The notes under the pieces: model-generated
Told to the model about the DNA's origin: nothing
The model's database searches: none
What the model saw: the letters and a program-made list of their open reading frames with translations, nothing else
DNA from: a virus
Length of the DNA stretch: 64,000 nucleotides
Direction: 5' to 3' (one strand)
Virus record (IMG/VR): IMGVR_UViG_3300020201_000015
Coordinates: 25,370 to 89,369 of that record
Program-made: the position numbers and the translations under genes
Shown here: positions 32,258 through 38,873 of the stretch, in pieces
How the letters are laid out: each line of letters opens with the position of its first letter
Numbering within the stretch: the stretch's first letter is position 1

Positions 32258-32336
32258 TTGCATGGGGCACGTACCGGGTGCATACTCCTCTTGCCACCGA
32301 GAGACACGGACCCGGACCCCAAAGGACCCCGACCTC
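32258..32336 (+). promoter_or_regulatory. Early promoter copy 4 with conserved leader
   Basis: AGTTC-TTGCAT (32258-32263), 17 bases, CATACT (32281-32286), and a leader nearly identical to copy 1 but with a short CCGGACCCC insertion, then AAAGGACCCCGACCTC before ATG 32337. Confidence 0.75.
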
Positions 32337-32654
32337 ATGAAGACGACGACGACCCACACGATCACCGAGCTTGGCGACTACGGCGCCCGCGTGCACCGCG
32401 GTACGTTCGAGGTCTTCTGCGCCGCCGGCACCAGGCGCGCGGGTGGGGAGTGGGCGATCGTGTCCCGAGACGGGGAGACCAATACGGAGCCGACGGCGTC
32501 CGTCACGGACGGGCCGAAGGGGCCCATCCCCGGGCCCGTGCTCGCTTCTATCCGCGCGGCTCTCGTAGACCTTCCGCGCTCTGAGCATGAGGAGCGAGAG
32601 CGGATGCGACCACTGGTCATCGAAGCCATGTGGAAGCGCCGCGCGGCAGCCTGA
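32337..32654 (+). CDS. Small island gene 13, hypothetical
   Basis: The product is 105 residues: a Thr-rich start, then a beta-rich domain (GARVHRGTFEVFCAAGTRRAGGEWAIV) and a basic helix. The ATG behind the conserved leader is favoured over fusion to the upstream frame. The function is unknown. Confidence 0.55.
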   Translation: MKTTTTHTITELGDYGARVHRGTFEVFCAAGTRRAGGEWAIVSRDGETNTEPTASVTDGPKGPIPGPVLASIRAALVDLPRSEHEERERMRPLVIEAMWKRRAAA

Positions 32655-32664
32655 GGCCTCGCCT

Positions 32665-32715
32665 TCCGTGTCCGCCCGCCTCATCGGAGGCTGGTAGACG
32701 CGGGCGCTGAGCCCG
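32665..32715 (+). ncRNA. Intercistronic RNA element, copy 3 (outer stem degraded)
   Basis: The opening TCCGTGTC (32665-32672), the hairpin GCCTC-ATCG-GAGGC (32678-32691) and CGGGC-GCTGA-GCCCG (32701-32715) are kept. The matching GACACGGA arm is missing, so only two hairpins would form. AAGAAGGACTGACCCCC leads to the ATG at 32740. Confidence 0.5.
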
Positions 32716-32739
32716 ACCCCCGAAGAAGGACTGACCCCC

Positions 32740-33156
32740 ATGAAGACCGCGACTGCCGCCATCTCGAGCCCAGACCCCGCCACGGAGACCGTGGACCTGC
32801 GAGCTGAGGCGGTGCCGATTGCCACCCTCGTGCACGGCGACGAGCACGCACAGGTCCAGCGCGGCTACGTCTACCGGTGCAGCGCGGAGAGCGCTGATGC
32901 GAGCGAAGGCGTCGGGTATTTCGGGGACGATTCCCCCCCGTGCGCGGCAGAGTACCTGTGCTGCGCAGACGCGAGCGAGGGCACCTACCTGGTGATCTCG
33001 ACCGAGGCATCTGCCGATGACATCCACGTCGTGGACGGTTGGAATCTCGAACCGGCCGAAGATCTCGAGGTCGGCGAGGTCTTCGACGACGGGGTCTGGG
33101 TCGTCGTCGTCGTCAAGGCCCGGGGCCACCTCTGCACCGTCGCGGGGTCGCTGTGA
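32740..33156 (+). CDS. Small island gene 14, hypothetical acidic protein
   Basis: The product is 138 residues, acidic, with several Cys (CSAES, PPCAAEYLCCAD) and a Val-rich strand (DDGVWVVVVVKARG) near the end. The function is unknown. Confidence 0.55.
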   Translation: MKTATAAISSPDPATETVDLRAEAVPIATLVHGDEHAQVQRGYVYRCSAESADASEGVGYFGDDSPPCAAEYLCCADASEGTYLVISTEASADDIHVVDGWNLEPAEDLEVGEVFDDGVWVVVVVKARGHLCTVAGSL

Positions 33157-33707
33157 CCGCCCCCGTCGCCGAGCGCCACGACTGGGCGACCGACATGGGC
33201 CTGAGCGCCGAGGACATCGAGCCTCTCACGACCGCGCACCTGTCGGCCGCGGAGATATGGCTCGCGTCTGCGTCGGAGCGGCTCCCTCCCTTCTCGGCGG
33301 TCCGCTACCGCGGTCCGACCGTTGGCTGGTCGCCTCACTCTGGACTGGTCGGGCGCGTCGACACCGGGCCCGTGCTCCTGCCGTGCGGGAACCCGGGCGA
33401 GCACAAACGCGAGCGCCCCATGGCCCTCGTCCGGTTCGCCGACGACCTCGGGGGTATCTACTGCGAGACGGACCGACTCGACGCCCTGGTGTCGGGCGCG
33501 CGCGTCTCGCGCGACATTGCCGACGGAGACGTCCAGCGTGGGCAACTCGTCACGGGGAACGTCGTGGCTCGCAAGCTCTACGGCTGCGGAGATCTCGAGC
33601 TTCACGCGCTCGTTTCGTGGGATGACGTCGAGACCTTGGGCGACGCACTCGACGGGGCGAGAGCATGGGAGCCGCTGCGGTTGCTGGCGTTCGAGGGGCG
33701 CTCATGA
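33153..33707 (+). CDS. Small island gene 15, hypothetical
   Basis: The product is 184 residues with a mixed alpha/beta composition. Segments VRYRGPTVGWSPHSG and VLLPCGNPGEH stand out but match no family I know. The GTG overlaps the previous stop. Confidence 0.55.
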   Translation: MTAPVAERHDWATDMGLSAEDIEPLTTAHLSAAEIWLASASERLPPFSAVRYRGPTVGWSPHSGLVGRVDTGPVLLPCGNPGEHKRERPMALVRFADDLGGIYCETDRLDALVSGARVSRDIADGDVQRGQLVTGNVVARKLYGCGDLELHALVSWDDVETLGDALDGARAWEPLRLLAFEGRS

Positions 33708-33910
33708 GCCTCGAATGCATCGACGGGCCCGATGGATGCCGGGGCGCCGTGCAGGCCAGATGGCCGGGGTACGGGTCGGGCGCTTTCGTCCGATGCGAGC
33801 GCCACGGGGATGCACGCGTCGAGCGGGAGCAAGAGAACAGGCGCAAGTACTTCGGCCCCCAACCTTCTGACTTTTCGCCCGACGACGCGGGCGAGACTTG
33901 GAGCGAGTAG
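33704..33910 (+). CDS. Small island gene 16, Cys-containing hypothetical
   Basis: The product is 68 residues: ECIDGPDGCRGAVQARWPG...AFVRCERHGDARVERE. The spacing of Cys and His is like a small zinc finger of phage origin. The ATG overlaps the previous stop. Confidence 0.55.
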   Translation: MSLECIDGPDGCRGAVQARWPGYGSGAFVRCERHGDARVEREQENRRKYFGPQPSDFSPDDAGETWSE

Positions 33911-34081
33911 ATGGATCCCACTGAAAACTGGAAACGGCAGGCTCTCGCCGCGGCGCAGATCGTCGCTCTCATCGATGCCGAAGGCGACCAGGGCGAGATC
34001 GCAGATCTCGCCAGCAGCCGTCAGCCGGCGCACCTGGCGACATCGACCGCGAGCCGCCCGCTGGCCGAGGTGTCGCAGTGA
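33911..34081 (+). CDS. Small island gene 17, 56-residue hypothetical
   Basis: This short frame begins MDPTENWKRQALAAAQIVAL and ends LAEVSQ, directly after the TAG of gene 16 and overlapping the GTG of the next gene by four bases (GTGA). The composition fits the neighbours. It is too short for many gene finders. Confidence 0.5.
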   Translation: MDPTENWKRQALAAAQIVALIDAEGDQGEIADLASSRQPAHLATSTASRPLAEVSQ

Positions 34082-34449
34082 CGCCCGTGGCGTTCCGCGA
34101 TCTGGCGATCGTCGCAATCGAGCGGCAGATCGCCGCAGGGTCGAGGCTCGTGTGGGATCGCTGGGGACTGCTCGGCGACGACGGCGCCCCGCTGTCGTGC
34201 GGATGCGCCGTCGCCCTGGTCATCCAGGACGCCGACCCCGCAGCGGCGCGAGAGGTCGTGCGAGATAGCTCATCCTTGGATGCCGACGATGTCCGAGTCG
34301 CCGCGGCCCACGCACTTGGGCTGACGCCGAAACAGGTCGACCAGTTCATCGCCGGGTTCGACGGGCGCGGCGAATGCACCAGCTCATGGCACCTCGCCGG
34401 CATGGCCGTCGCGCATCGGTTCGCCTCTGTCCTGCTGGTGTCGCAGTGA
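34078..34449 (+). CDS. Paralogue family member D (distant copy)
   Basis: The product is 123 residues: TPVAFRDLAIVAIERQIAAG, SCGCAVALVIQDADPAAA, LGLTPKQVDQFIAGFDG. It is the fourth full-length member of the 14850-16005 family, about 18 kb away, so the family has spread within the early block. The GTG overlaps gene 17. Confidence 0.7.
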   Translation: MTPVAFRDLAIVAIERQIAAGSRLVWDRWGLLGDDGAPLSCGCAVALVIQDADPAAAREVVRDSSSLDADDVRVAAAHALGLTPKQVDQFIAGFDGRGECTSSWHLAGMAVAHRFASVLLVSQ

Positions 34450-34643
34450 ACCGCGCCACCACTACGGAGCACGCGCGGACCAAGCCACGGGTGACCATCG
34501 TCCTGGCGCCCGACGTCCACGCGACCGGCAAGCGCCTTGCCGCGACCGATGGCAGGTCGCTCTCGTCGCTCATCGAGCGGCTCATCCTCGCGGCCGCGGA
34601 CGCATCCAAGCCGGTCAAGGTGCCCCGTCCGCGCGGCAAATGA
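34446..34643 (+). CDS. Ribbon-helix-helix-like small protein
   Basis: The product is 65 residues: KPRVTIVLAPDVHATGKRLAATDGRSLSSLIERLILAA follows the beta-helix-helix pattern of CopG-type DNA-binding proteins, with a basic tail. The GTG overlaps the previous stop. Confidence 0.6.
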   Translation: MNRATTTEHARTKPRVTIVLAPDVHATGKRLAATDGRSLSSLIERLILAAADASKPVKVPRPRGK

Positions 34644-34855
34644 TGGCCCGTTGGAAGTGCCCCCACTGTGGTACCGAAGGATGGGATAACGGACCCCGCC
34701 CCGCCCATATGCAAGACCCTAGGAGAGACCACGATCGCCCTTCAGGGGGAAAGTGCAAAAAGAGCGAAGTCCAAAAACCTGCTGTCGATCCACAAATGTA
34801 TGTGTCCGAGTATGTCCCTTTTTGGTGCAACCCCCTTCCCAAGCCCCTTGCCTAG
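34640..34855 (+). CDS. Short protein with N-terminal zinc-ribbon motif
   Basis: The product is 71 residues, starting RWKCPHCGTEGW and then losing any clear structure. The ATG overlaps the previous stop. The DNA here is less GC-rich than the rest of the block, and the C-terminal half may be noise. Confidence 0.4.
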   Translation: MMARWKCPHCGTEGWDNGPRPAHMQDPRRDHDRPSGGKCKKSEVQKPAVDPQMYVSEYVPFWCNPLPKPLA

Positions 34856-34907
34856 ACCTCCGCCCGAATGCTCTACTAACTAGGCCCCATGCTCTAGGAG
34901 GTGGCCC
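34856..34907. other. Short gap before the last rightward gene
   Basis: This 52-base gap holds the string ATGCTCTA twice and ends in AGGAGG, which serves the TTG start at 34908. The sequence resembles a tRNA arm on the minus strand only superficially. Confidence 0.4.
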
Positions 34908-35141
34908 TTGCAATCTTACGGATGGGGCGGCAGTCGGAGCCGCCCCGAAGGGTTTGCAGACGGTGACAACCCGTCCGCCGCTACGGTGGAGCGGCGCAGG
35001 AAAGCCGACATCGGCTTTCTAGCTTGGGTCCGCGAGGCGACGCCGGCTGACCTGGAGGCATCTCTACCTGCGATGAGGGGCTGGAAGAGGGTAGCCGTGG
35101 AGCGCCGGCTCAAGGCTATGGCAGCGCGGCCGCCAGCGTAG
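34908..35141 (+). CDS. Last rightward gene, hypothetical
   Basis: The product is 77 residues from a TTG with an ideal AGGAGG six bases upstream. It is basic and helical: SAATVERRRKADIGFLAWVREATPADLEAS. The function is unknown. It converges on the leftward structural block and overlaps the end of a small minus-strand frame by 26 bases. Confidence 0.5.
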   Translation: MQSYGWGGSRSRPEGFADGDNPSAATVERRRKADIGFLAWVREATPADLEASLPAMRGWKRVAVERRLKAMAARPPA

Positions 35142-35328
35142 GGAGCCACCCGCTCACGTCGGGCTCGTCGCACTCGGCCGACTCCGCGCGCGCGTCGCAC
35201 GCAGCGCCGAGCACGATGCGCGCCTCGGTGGGTCGCAGGTCAGCCAGCGGGCCCGATCACCAGTCGCAGCGGTCTCGCCCGCAGTCCCAGCAGCGCCGCC
35301 GGTAGGCGTCGTGGTAGCTCCGCGCCAC
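35116..35328 (-). pseudogene. Small minus-strand gene interrupted by an in-frame TGA
   Basis: From GTG 35328 the frame gives a 23-residue Cys/Trp peptide (RRRCWDCGRDRCDW) and then TGA (35259-35257). The same frame continues past the TGA as a normal-looking sequence (SGPLADLRPTEARIVLGAAC) to a TAG at 35118. Either two tiny genes or one gene broken by a stop mutation. No separate good start for the second half is visible. Confidence 0.35.
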
Positions 35329-35330
35329 GC

Positions 35331-35579
35331 CTACGCCACGCCCCGGGCCATCTCCGCTTCGCGCCGCTCGACGCCGCGCCGCAACCGGTGCCGATACTCG
35401 CCGTCGGTCTCGACGTCGCGGCGAGCGGCGTCGACGCCGAGTGCCGCCGCCAGCCTGGCCAGCGCGCCGAGCTCGACGACCTGCAAGTCACCGCCTCGCA
35501 GACGGATCGTTAGCGCCGACTGGTCGCCGAGCGGGCGGGTCGGCTTGCTGCGGCGGATGCGGTTGGATGCGCTGGGCAT
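35331..35579 (-). CDS. Small protein downstream of the tail-fibre gene, hypothetical
   Basis: The product is 82 residues: SALTIRLRGGDLQVVELGALARLAAALGVDAARRDVETDGEYRHRL. It resembles short phage proteins of fibre regions, with no known function. A 31-base gap separates its ATG (35579) from the fibre gene stop at 35611. Confidence 0.5.
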   Translation of the reverse strand: MPSASNRIRRSKPTRPLGDQSALTIRLRGGDLQVVELGALARLAAALGVDAARRDVETDGEYRHRLRRGVERREAEMARGVA

Positions 35580-35610
35580 GACGTAAGCTGTGGACGATGC
35601 GCAGCCGCCG

Positions 35611-37104
35611 TCAAGACGCCAGTACAGCAGCCCCGTTGGCTGCCGTATGCGACCCGGAGATAGCGATCTCCGCCGATGTTCTCACGTCAGGCCCGATCAG
35701 GAAGGCCCCTGTGGCCGGGGTGCCGACGGCTGGGGGTAGCGCGACTGAGTAGACGAATCGAGCGCCGGCGTCGAGCCGCACCCCGATATTCGCAGGGTCC
35801 CCCCAAACACGCCCGAGGACGACGTCGACGGTGCCGAGTTGCTGGACGTCGATCGCTACGCTCGATCCCTTGATAGGCAACCCCAGCGTACACGTTGGAT
35901 TGAATACCAAGTCCGCGCGATTCCCCCCGTAGCCGGTAGTCCCAACCAGAATCCCCGTCCCTGAAACGAACGTGTCCGACAATCCCAACTGTCCCCATAG
36001 TACTTGAGGGATATCGGTTAGAAGACAGCCGTAAAGGTCAACCTTGCCCTCCGTGACACGTAGCCGGCTAAGATGGCAAGCGAACAGCACAGGCGACGAT
36101 CCAACGACGATGTCAAGCCCGTGTATAATGCAACCAGAGAACCCGCCGTAGGTCATGAGTGTGCGCACCCCGTGCGACCCCCCCGGGTTGCCAAACCTGA
36201 CATCTGCCCACGTTTGCCCGTTTCCTTCGAGAGACTGGTAGCCGCTGGCGCCGATGCGCGGCACGTCATAGATCGTGAACGTGTCGCCGTTCGCAGGGTT
36301 CCCCCACTCTGCTACGTAGACGTCGATCGTAGATGCAGCCGGAGAGAACACGATGCGGCCGGCCCCAAGGTGCTCAACGATCAAGAAGATGTGGCCTGCG
36401 AAGGTGCCGCTCGTGAGAATGCACAGCTTGCCGACGTGTGAGGCGTCTACTCCCGCCACTGTCATTTCTCCGAACGTGCCCACTGCCCACGGCTGAATAG
36501 CCGTCACTACCCGATCTGCGAGAATTGTCGTCTTGCGACCCCGGAATAGAAGCGAGGCGGAAAGGGTCGTCGCGCTAGTTTTCCAAGTCATCGCATCTGG
36601 CACGTCGCCTATTATGTTGATCGTGACAGCCACGCGGGCGACCCCGCCAGTGCGAGCGAGCATGCTGGTCGGCGTGGTTACGCGAGCCTCGGTCGTGCCG
36701 TCCGCCAATGGGTCGCCGGCACCAGATACGTACCACACCGCCTGATTCTGCGCAGCGAGGCTCGGCGCGTCGATGTCCGCGACGGTCGCCGAGTCCACGA
36801 TCCGCACGGCGGCCTGCACGATGAACACGCGAGACGTCGACGCAAGGTCAACGAGCGCGCCCGCGTTGCTGCTCGAGTAGACCTCGGCACGCGAGAGGGT
36901 GGATGGCGCGGTGAAGAGACCTCGGCCGACCTCCCACGCGTTGTTGGCAGCCTTGATGCGGTAGGCCACCTCGTCGCCGCTGGCCAGGTCGCCGTCTGTC
37001 ACGGCCGCAGCGAACGACCTCGACCCAACGACGGCGCCGGAGAGGGAGAGCGAGCCCGTGCCTAGCGTGGCGCACGATTCCTGGACGTTGTCGGCGTACT
37101 TCAT
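35611..37104 (-). CDS. Tail-fibre or tail-spike protein
   Basis: The product is 497 residues. The N-terminal part follows the phage fibre pattern: MKYADNVQESCATLGTG, SGDEVAYRIKAANNAWEVGRG, TLSRAEVYSSSNAG, VFIVQAAVR. The C-terminal two thirds are beta-strand rich with many Gly, as in right-handed beta-helix spikes. It likely binds or cuts a host surface polymer. The ATG overlaps the upstream stop by four bases. Confidence 0.75.
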   Translation of the reverse strand: MKYADNVQESCATLGTGSLSLSGAVVGSRSFAAAVTDGDLASGDEVAYRIKAANNAWEVGRGLFTAPSTLSRAEVYSSSNAGALVDLASTSRVFIVQAAVRIVDSATVADIDAPSLAAQNQAVWYVSGAGDPLADGTTEARVTTPTSMLARTGGVARVAVTINIIGDVPDAMTWKTSATTLSASLLFRGRKTTILADRVVTAIQPWAVGTFGEMTVAGVDASHVGKLCILTSGTFAGHIFLIVEHLGAGRIVFSPAASTIDVYVAEWGNPANGDTFTIYDVPRIGASGYQSLEGNGQTWADVRFGNPGGSHGVRTLMTYGGFSGCIIHGLDIVVGSSPVLFACHLSRLRVTEGKVDLYGCLLTDIPQVLWGQLGLSDTFVSGTGILVGTTGYGGNRADLVFNPTCTLGLPIKGSSVAIDVQQLGTVDVVLGRVWGDPANIGVRLDAGARFVYSVALPPAVGTPATGAFLIGPDVRTSAEIAISGSHTAANGAAVLAS

Positions 37105-37391
37105 GGCGTTGCAAATCCTGACCCGCTGACGTTGGCGCTTGCTTCGACCGCTGCCACGACTGCACCTGTGCCAACCCAGCGAAAGCGCCAGTTGCCGGCC
37201 GCGACGTACGCCACGTCGACGTAGTAGTCGCCCGCGCTAGTGCGCACGATCTCTGCGTCGACGCCGTAAAGATACGATGTCTCCGTGCCGTTGGGCTGCC
37301 TGAACCTGAAGGCGATCGTGGTCGGGTCCGTTGCTACTCCGACAACGCGAAACTCCACGCTCGCCCGTACCGAACTGCCAAGGATGCTCAT
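37101..37391 (-). CDS. Small virion-associated protein, hypothetical
   Basis: The product is 96 residues from the ATG at 37391 (a TTG at 37397 is less likely). It is beta-rich, with PTTIAFRFRQPNGTETSYLYG and GNWRFRWVGTG, an Ig-like layout seen in phage fibre accessory proteins. The ATG overlaps the previous stop. Confidence 0.55.
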   Translation of the reverse strand: MSILGSSVRASVEFRVVGVATDPTTIAFRFRQPNGTETSYLYGVDAEIVRTSAGDYYVDVAYVAAGNWRFRWVGTGAVVAAVEASANVSGSGFATP

Positions 37392-37615
37392 CCGCAAATC
37401 TCCAGAGTCATGGTGGCAACGTGTCGGCTAGAAAGGGCAATGTAGCATGAGTCGACCTCTTGAAGATCGAGGCTGGCCACCTGGCGGCCAAGCAGAGACA
37501 TGGCGGCGACGTAGTGCTTCACGAACGCCGCGTGCGCGCAGCCAACGACGTAGCCAGGTTCTTCGTCCAGCGACGCGATGGGCGACCCGGCGATAGGACT
37601 GCCGCCGATGGTCAT
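37388..37615 (-). CDS. Short structural-region protein, paralogue of the next
   Basis: The product is 75 residues with a DEEPGYVVGCAHAAFVKHYVAAM segment; the next gene has PAFVVGCAHSMIVERHTATM. The two are likely tandem duplicates. The function is unknown. Confidence 0.5.
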   Translation of the reverse strand: MTIGGSPIAGSPIASLDEEPGYVVGCAHAAFVKHYVAAMSLLGRQVASLDLQEVDSCYIALSSRHVATMTLEICG

Positions 37616-37785
37616 CCGCAGGCCCTCATGCTCATCGTCGCCGTGTGCCGCTCGACGATCATCGAGTGCGCGCAGCCTACGACGAACGCAGGTGCTGGCG
37701 TGGCTACCGTGCCGATGCCGAGCATGGCGAGCAGCCGCCGGCCGAAGCCTATCCCTTGGACAGCTAGCGCGCGCGGGTCGATCAC
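37612..37785 (-). CDS. 57-residue structural-region protein, paralogue of the previous
   Basis: The product starts at GTG 37785, which overlaps the upstream stop (GTGA). VVGCAH is shared with the neighbouring gene. It is shorter than 60 residues and easily missed. The function is unknown. Confidence 0.5.
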   Translation of the reverse strand: MIDPRALAVQGIGFGRRLLAMLGIGTVATPAPAFVVGCAHSMIVERHTATMSMRACG

Positions 37786-38873
37786 GGGATCCTCGTCACG
37801 GTGATGGTGCCCGCCGCGTCGACGACGGTCTGATCGATCTCCGACCCGTCGGCCGGTACGCGCCGCGTTGTGTTGGTGACCACCAGCGGCAGCGTCGGAT
37901 CAAGGCCGAGGATGCGATACATCTCGAGCAGCATCGTCGACTGCGTCGGGGACAGGCCGCCCGAGCCTGCCGTGTTGAGCGCCCCGCCCATCGTGCCGGC
38001 GGCGGCGAACGACGCGGCGAGCGCGTTCCAGACCGACGCGGCGACGTTGCTCGTCGTCAGCAACTCGCCCTCTCCGGTGATTGCCGCGGAGAGCGACCCG
38101 ATGGCCCTGGCCGAGCCCGTCAGCGTCGTGCTGCCCGTGAGGATGGCAACCGCCGACGCGAGCGCGCCAAGGGCCCCAGCAAGGTCGCCGGAGCCCGATA
38201 GCGAGGCCGACAGGACGAGAGCTCCCACGACGCTGGCGGACAGGTCCCCAGACCCAGCGAGGGCGGCTTGCGCCTGCACGACGAGCCCCATCGCGCCGGT
38301 GAGGTCGCCCGCTCCCGAGAGAGCCGCCACAGCGAACACCACGAGCCCCATCGCGCCAGTGATGTTGCCCGCCCCGACCATGGCCGAGGCTACGACCCCG
38401 ATCCCGACGATGGGCGCCGCGATGTCGGTGGAGCCTGACAGCGCCGCAGCCGCCGACGCGATGGCGGTGGCCGCTGCCGTGAGGTCGCCAGCGCCGAGCA
38501 GGGCCGCCGCAAGCGCAGCCTTCGCTGTCACGCTCGCCACAAGGTCGCCCGCTCCCGTGATCCCAGCCGCGCCGTAGAGACCGCCTGCGAGATTGGCCGC
38601 GACGATGTTGCCGTTGCCGTCGACCTCGCCACGACAGGAGATCCCGCCAGCCTTGGGCGACATGACCCACGCGCCGGGGTGCCTGTAGCCGCTCGGGATG
38701 CTGTCGCGGTTGGCGATGCTCACGCCGGCCACGACCGTCGCCTCCCCGGCCCACAGGTTGCGCGACGCCCCAGGCTTGTTCCACGCCGCGCGGTTGATGA
38801 CGAGCGAGTTCGCTGCGCCCATCTGCCGCATCGGGTTGGTGCTCAGACGCACGCCGTTGCCGACGAGGGCCAT
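37782..38873 (-). CDS. Repeat-rich virion protein (about eight 20-residue repeats)
   Basis: The product is 363 residues. After about 110 residues, units of about 20 residues of the form GAGDLTxAxGxxxxAxAAL repeat about eight times (GAGDL, GSTDI, GAGNI, GAGDL, GSGDL, GSGDL, GSTTL, GEGEL). A C-terminal region starts near SVWNALAAS with SPTQSTMLLEMYRILGLDPT, a segment common in phage virion proteins. It may be a fibre or capsid decoration. The ATG shares a base with the next stop. Confidence 0.65.
   Translation of the reverse strand: MALVGNGVRLSTNPMRQMGAANSLVINRAAWNKPGASRNLWAGEATVVAGVSIANRDSIPSGYRHPGAWVMSPKAGGISCRGEVDGNGNIVAANLAGGLYGAAGITGAGDLVASVTAKAALAAALLGAGDLTAAATAIASAAAALSGSTDIAAPIVGIGVVASAMVGAGNITGAMGLVVFAVAALSGAGDLTGAMGLVVQAQAALAGSGDLSASVVGALVLSASLSGSGDLAGALGALASAVAILTGSTTLTGSARAIGSLSAAITGEGELLTTSNVAASVWNALAASFAAAGTMGGALNTAGSGGLSPTQSTMLLEMYRILGLDPTLPLVVTNTTRRVPADGSEIDQTVVDAAGTITVTRIP
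38060..38575 (-). repeat. Tandem coding repeats of about 60 bases
   Basis: About eight degenerate copies encode the 20-residue units of the virion protein. Some neighbouring units share longer identical stretches (GCGACGAGCCCC-type strings twice near 38280 and 38340), indicating recent expansion. Confidence 0.65.

Noticed and set aside
32058-32654. One long 198-residue gene across promoter copy 4
   Set aside because: It would translate the conserved promoter and leader as protein. A nine-G tract would end the first gene naturally. I treat it as two genes with a note.
34850-34910. Possible tRNA on the minus strand (CTAGTTAGTAGAGC resembles a D-arm)
   Set aside because: No T-arm consensus, no matching acceptor stem and no anticodon loop of seven bases with a five-pair stem could be found.
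35250-35262. Selenocysteine at the TGA in the small minus-strand gene
   Set aside because: No selenocysteine insertion structure and no selenoprotein family match; a broken gene or two genes is simpler.
38060-38575. CRISPR-like tandem repeats near 38 kb
   Set aside because: They are degenerate coding repeats in frame with a virion protein. No unique spacers of constant length exist.
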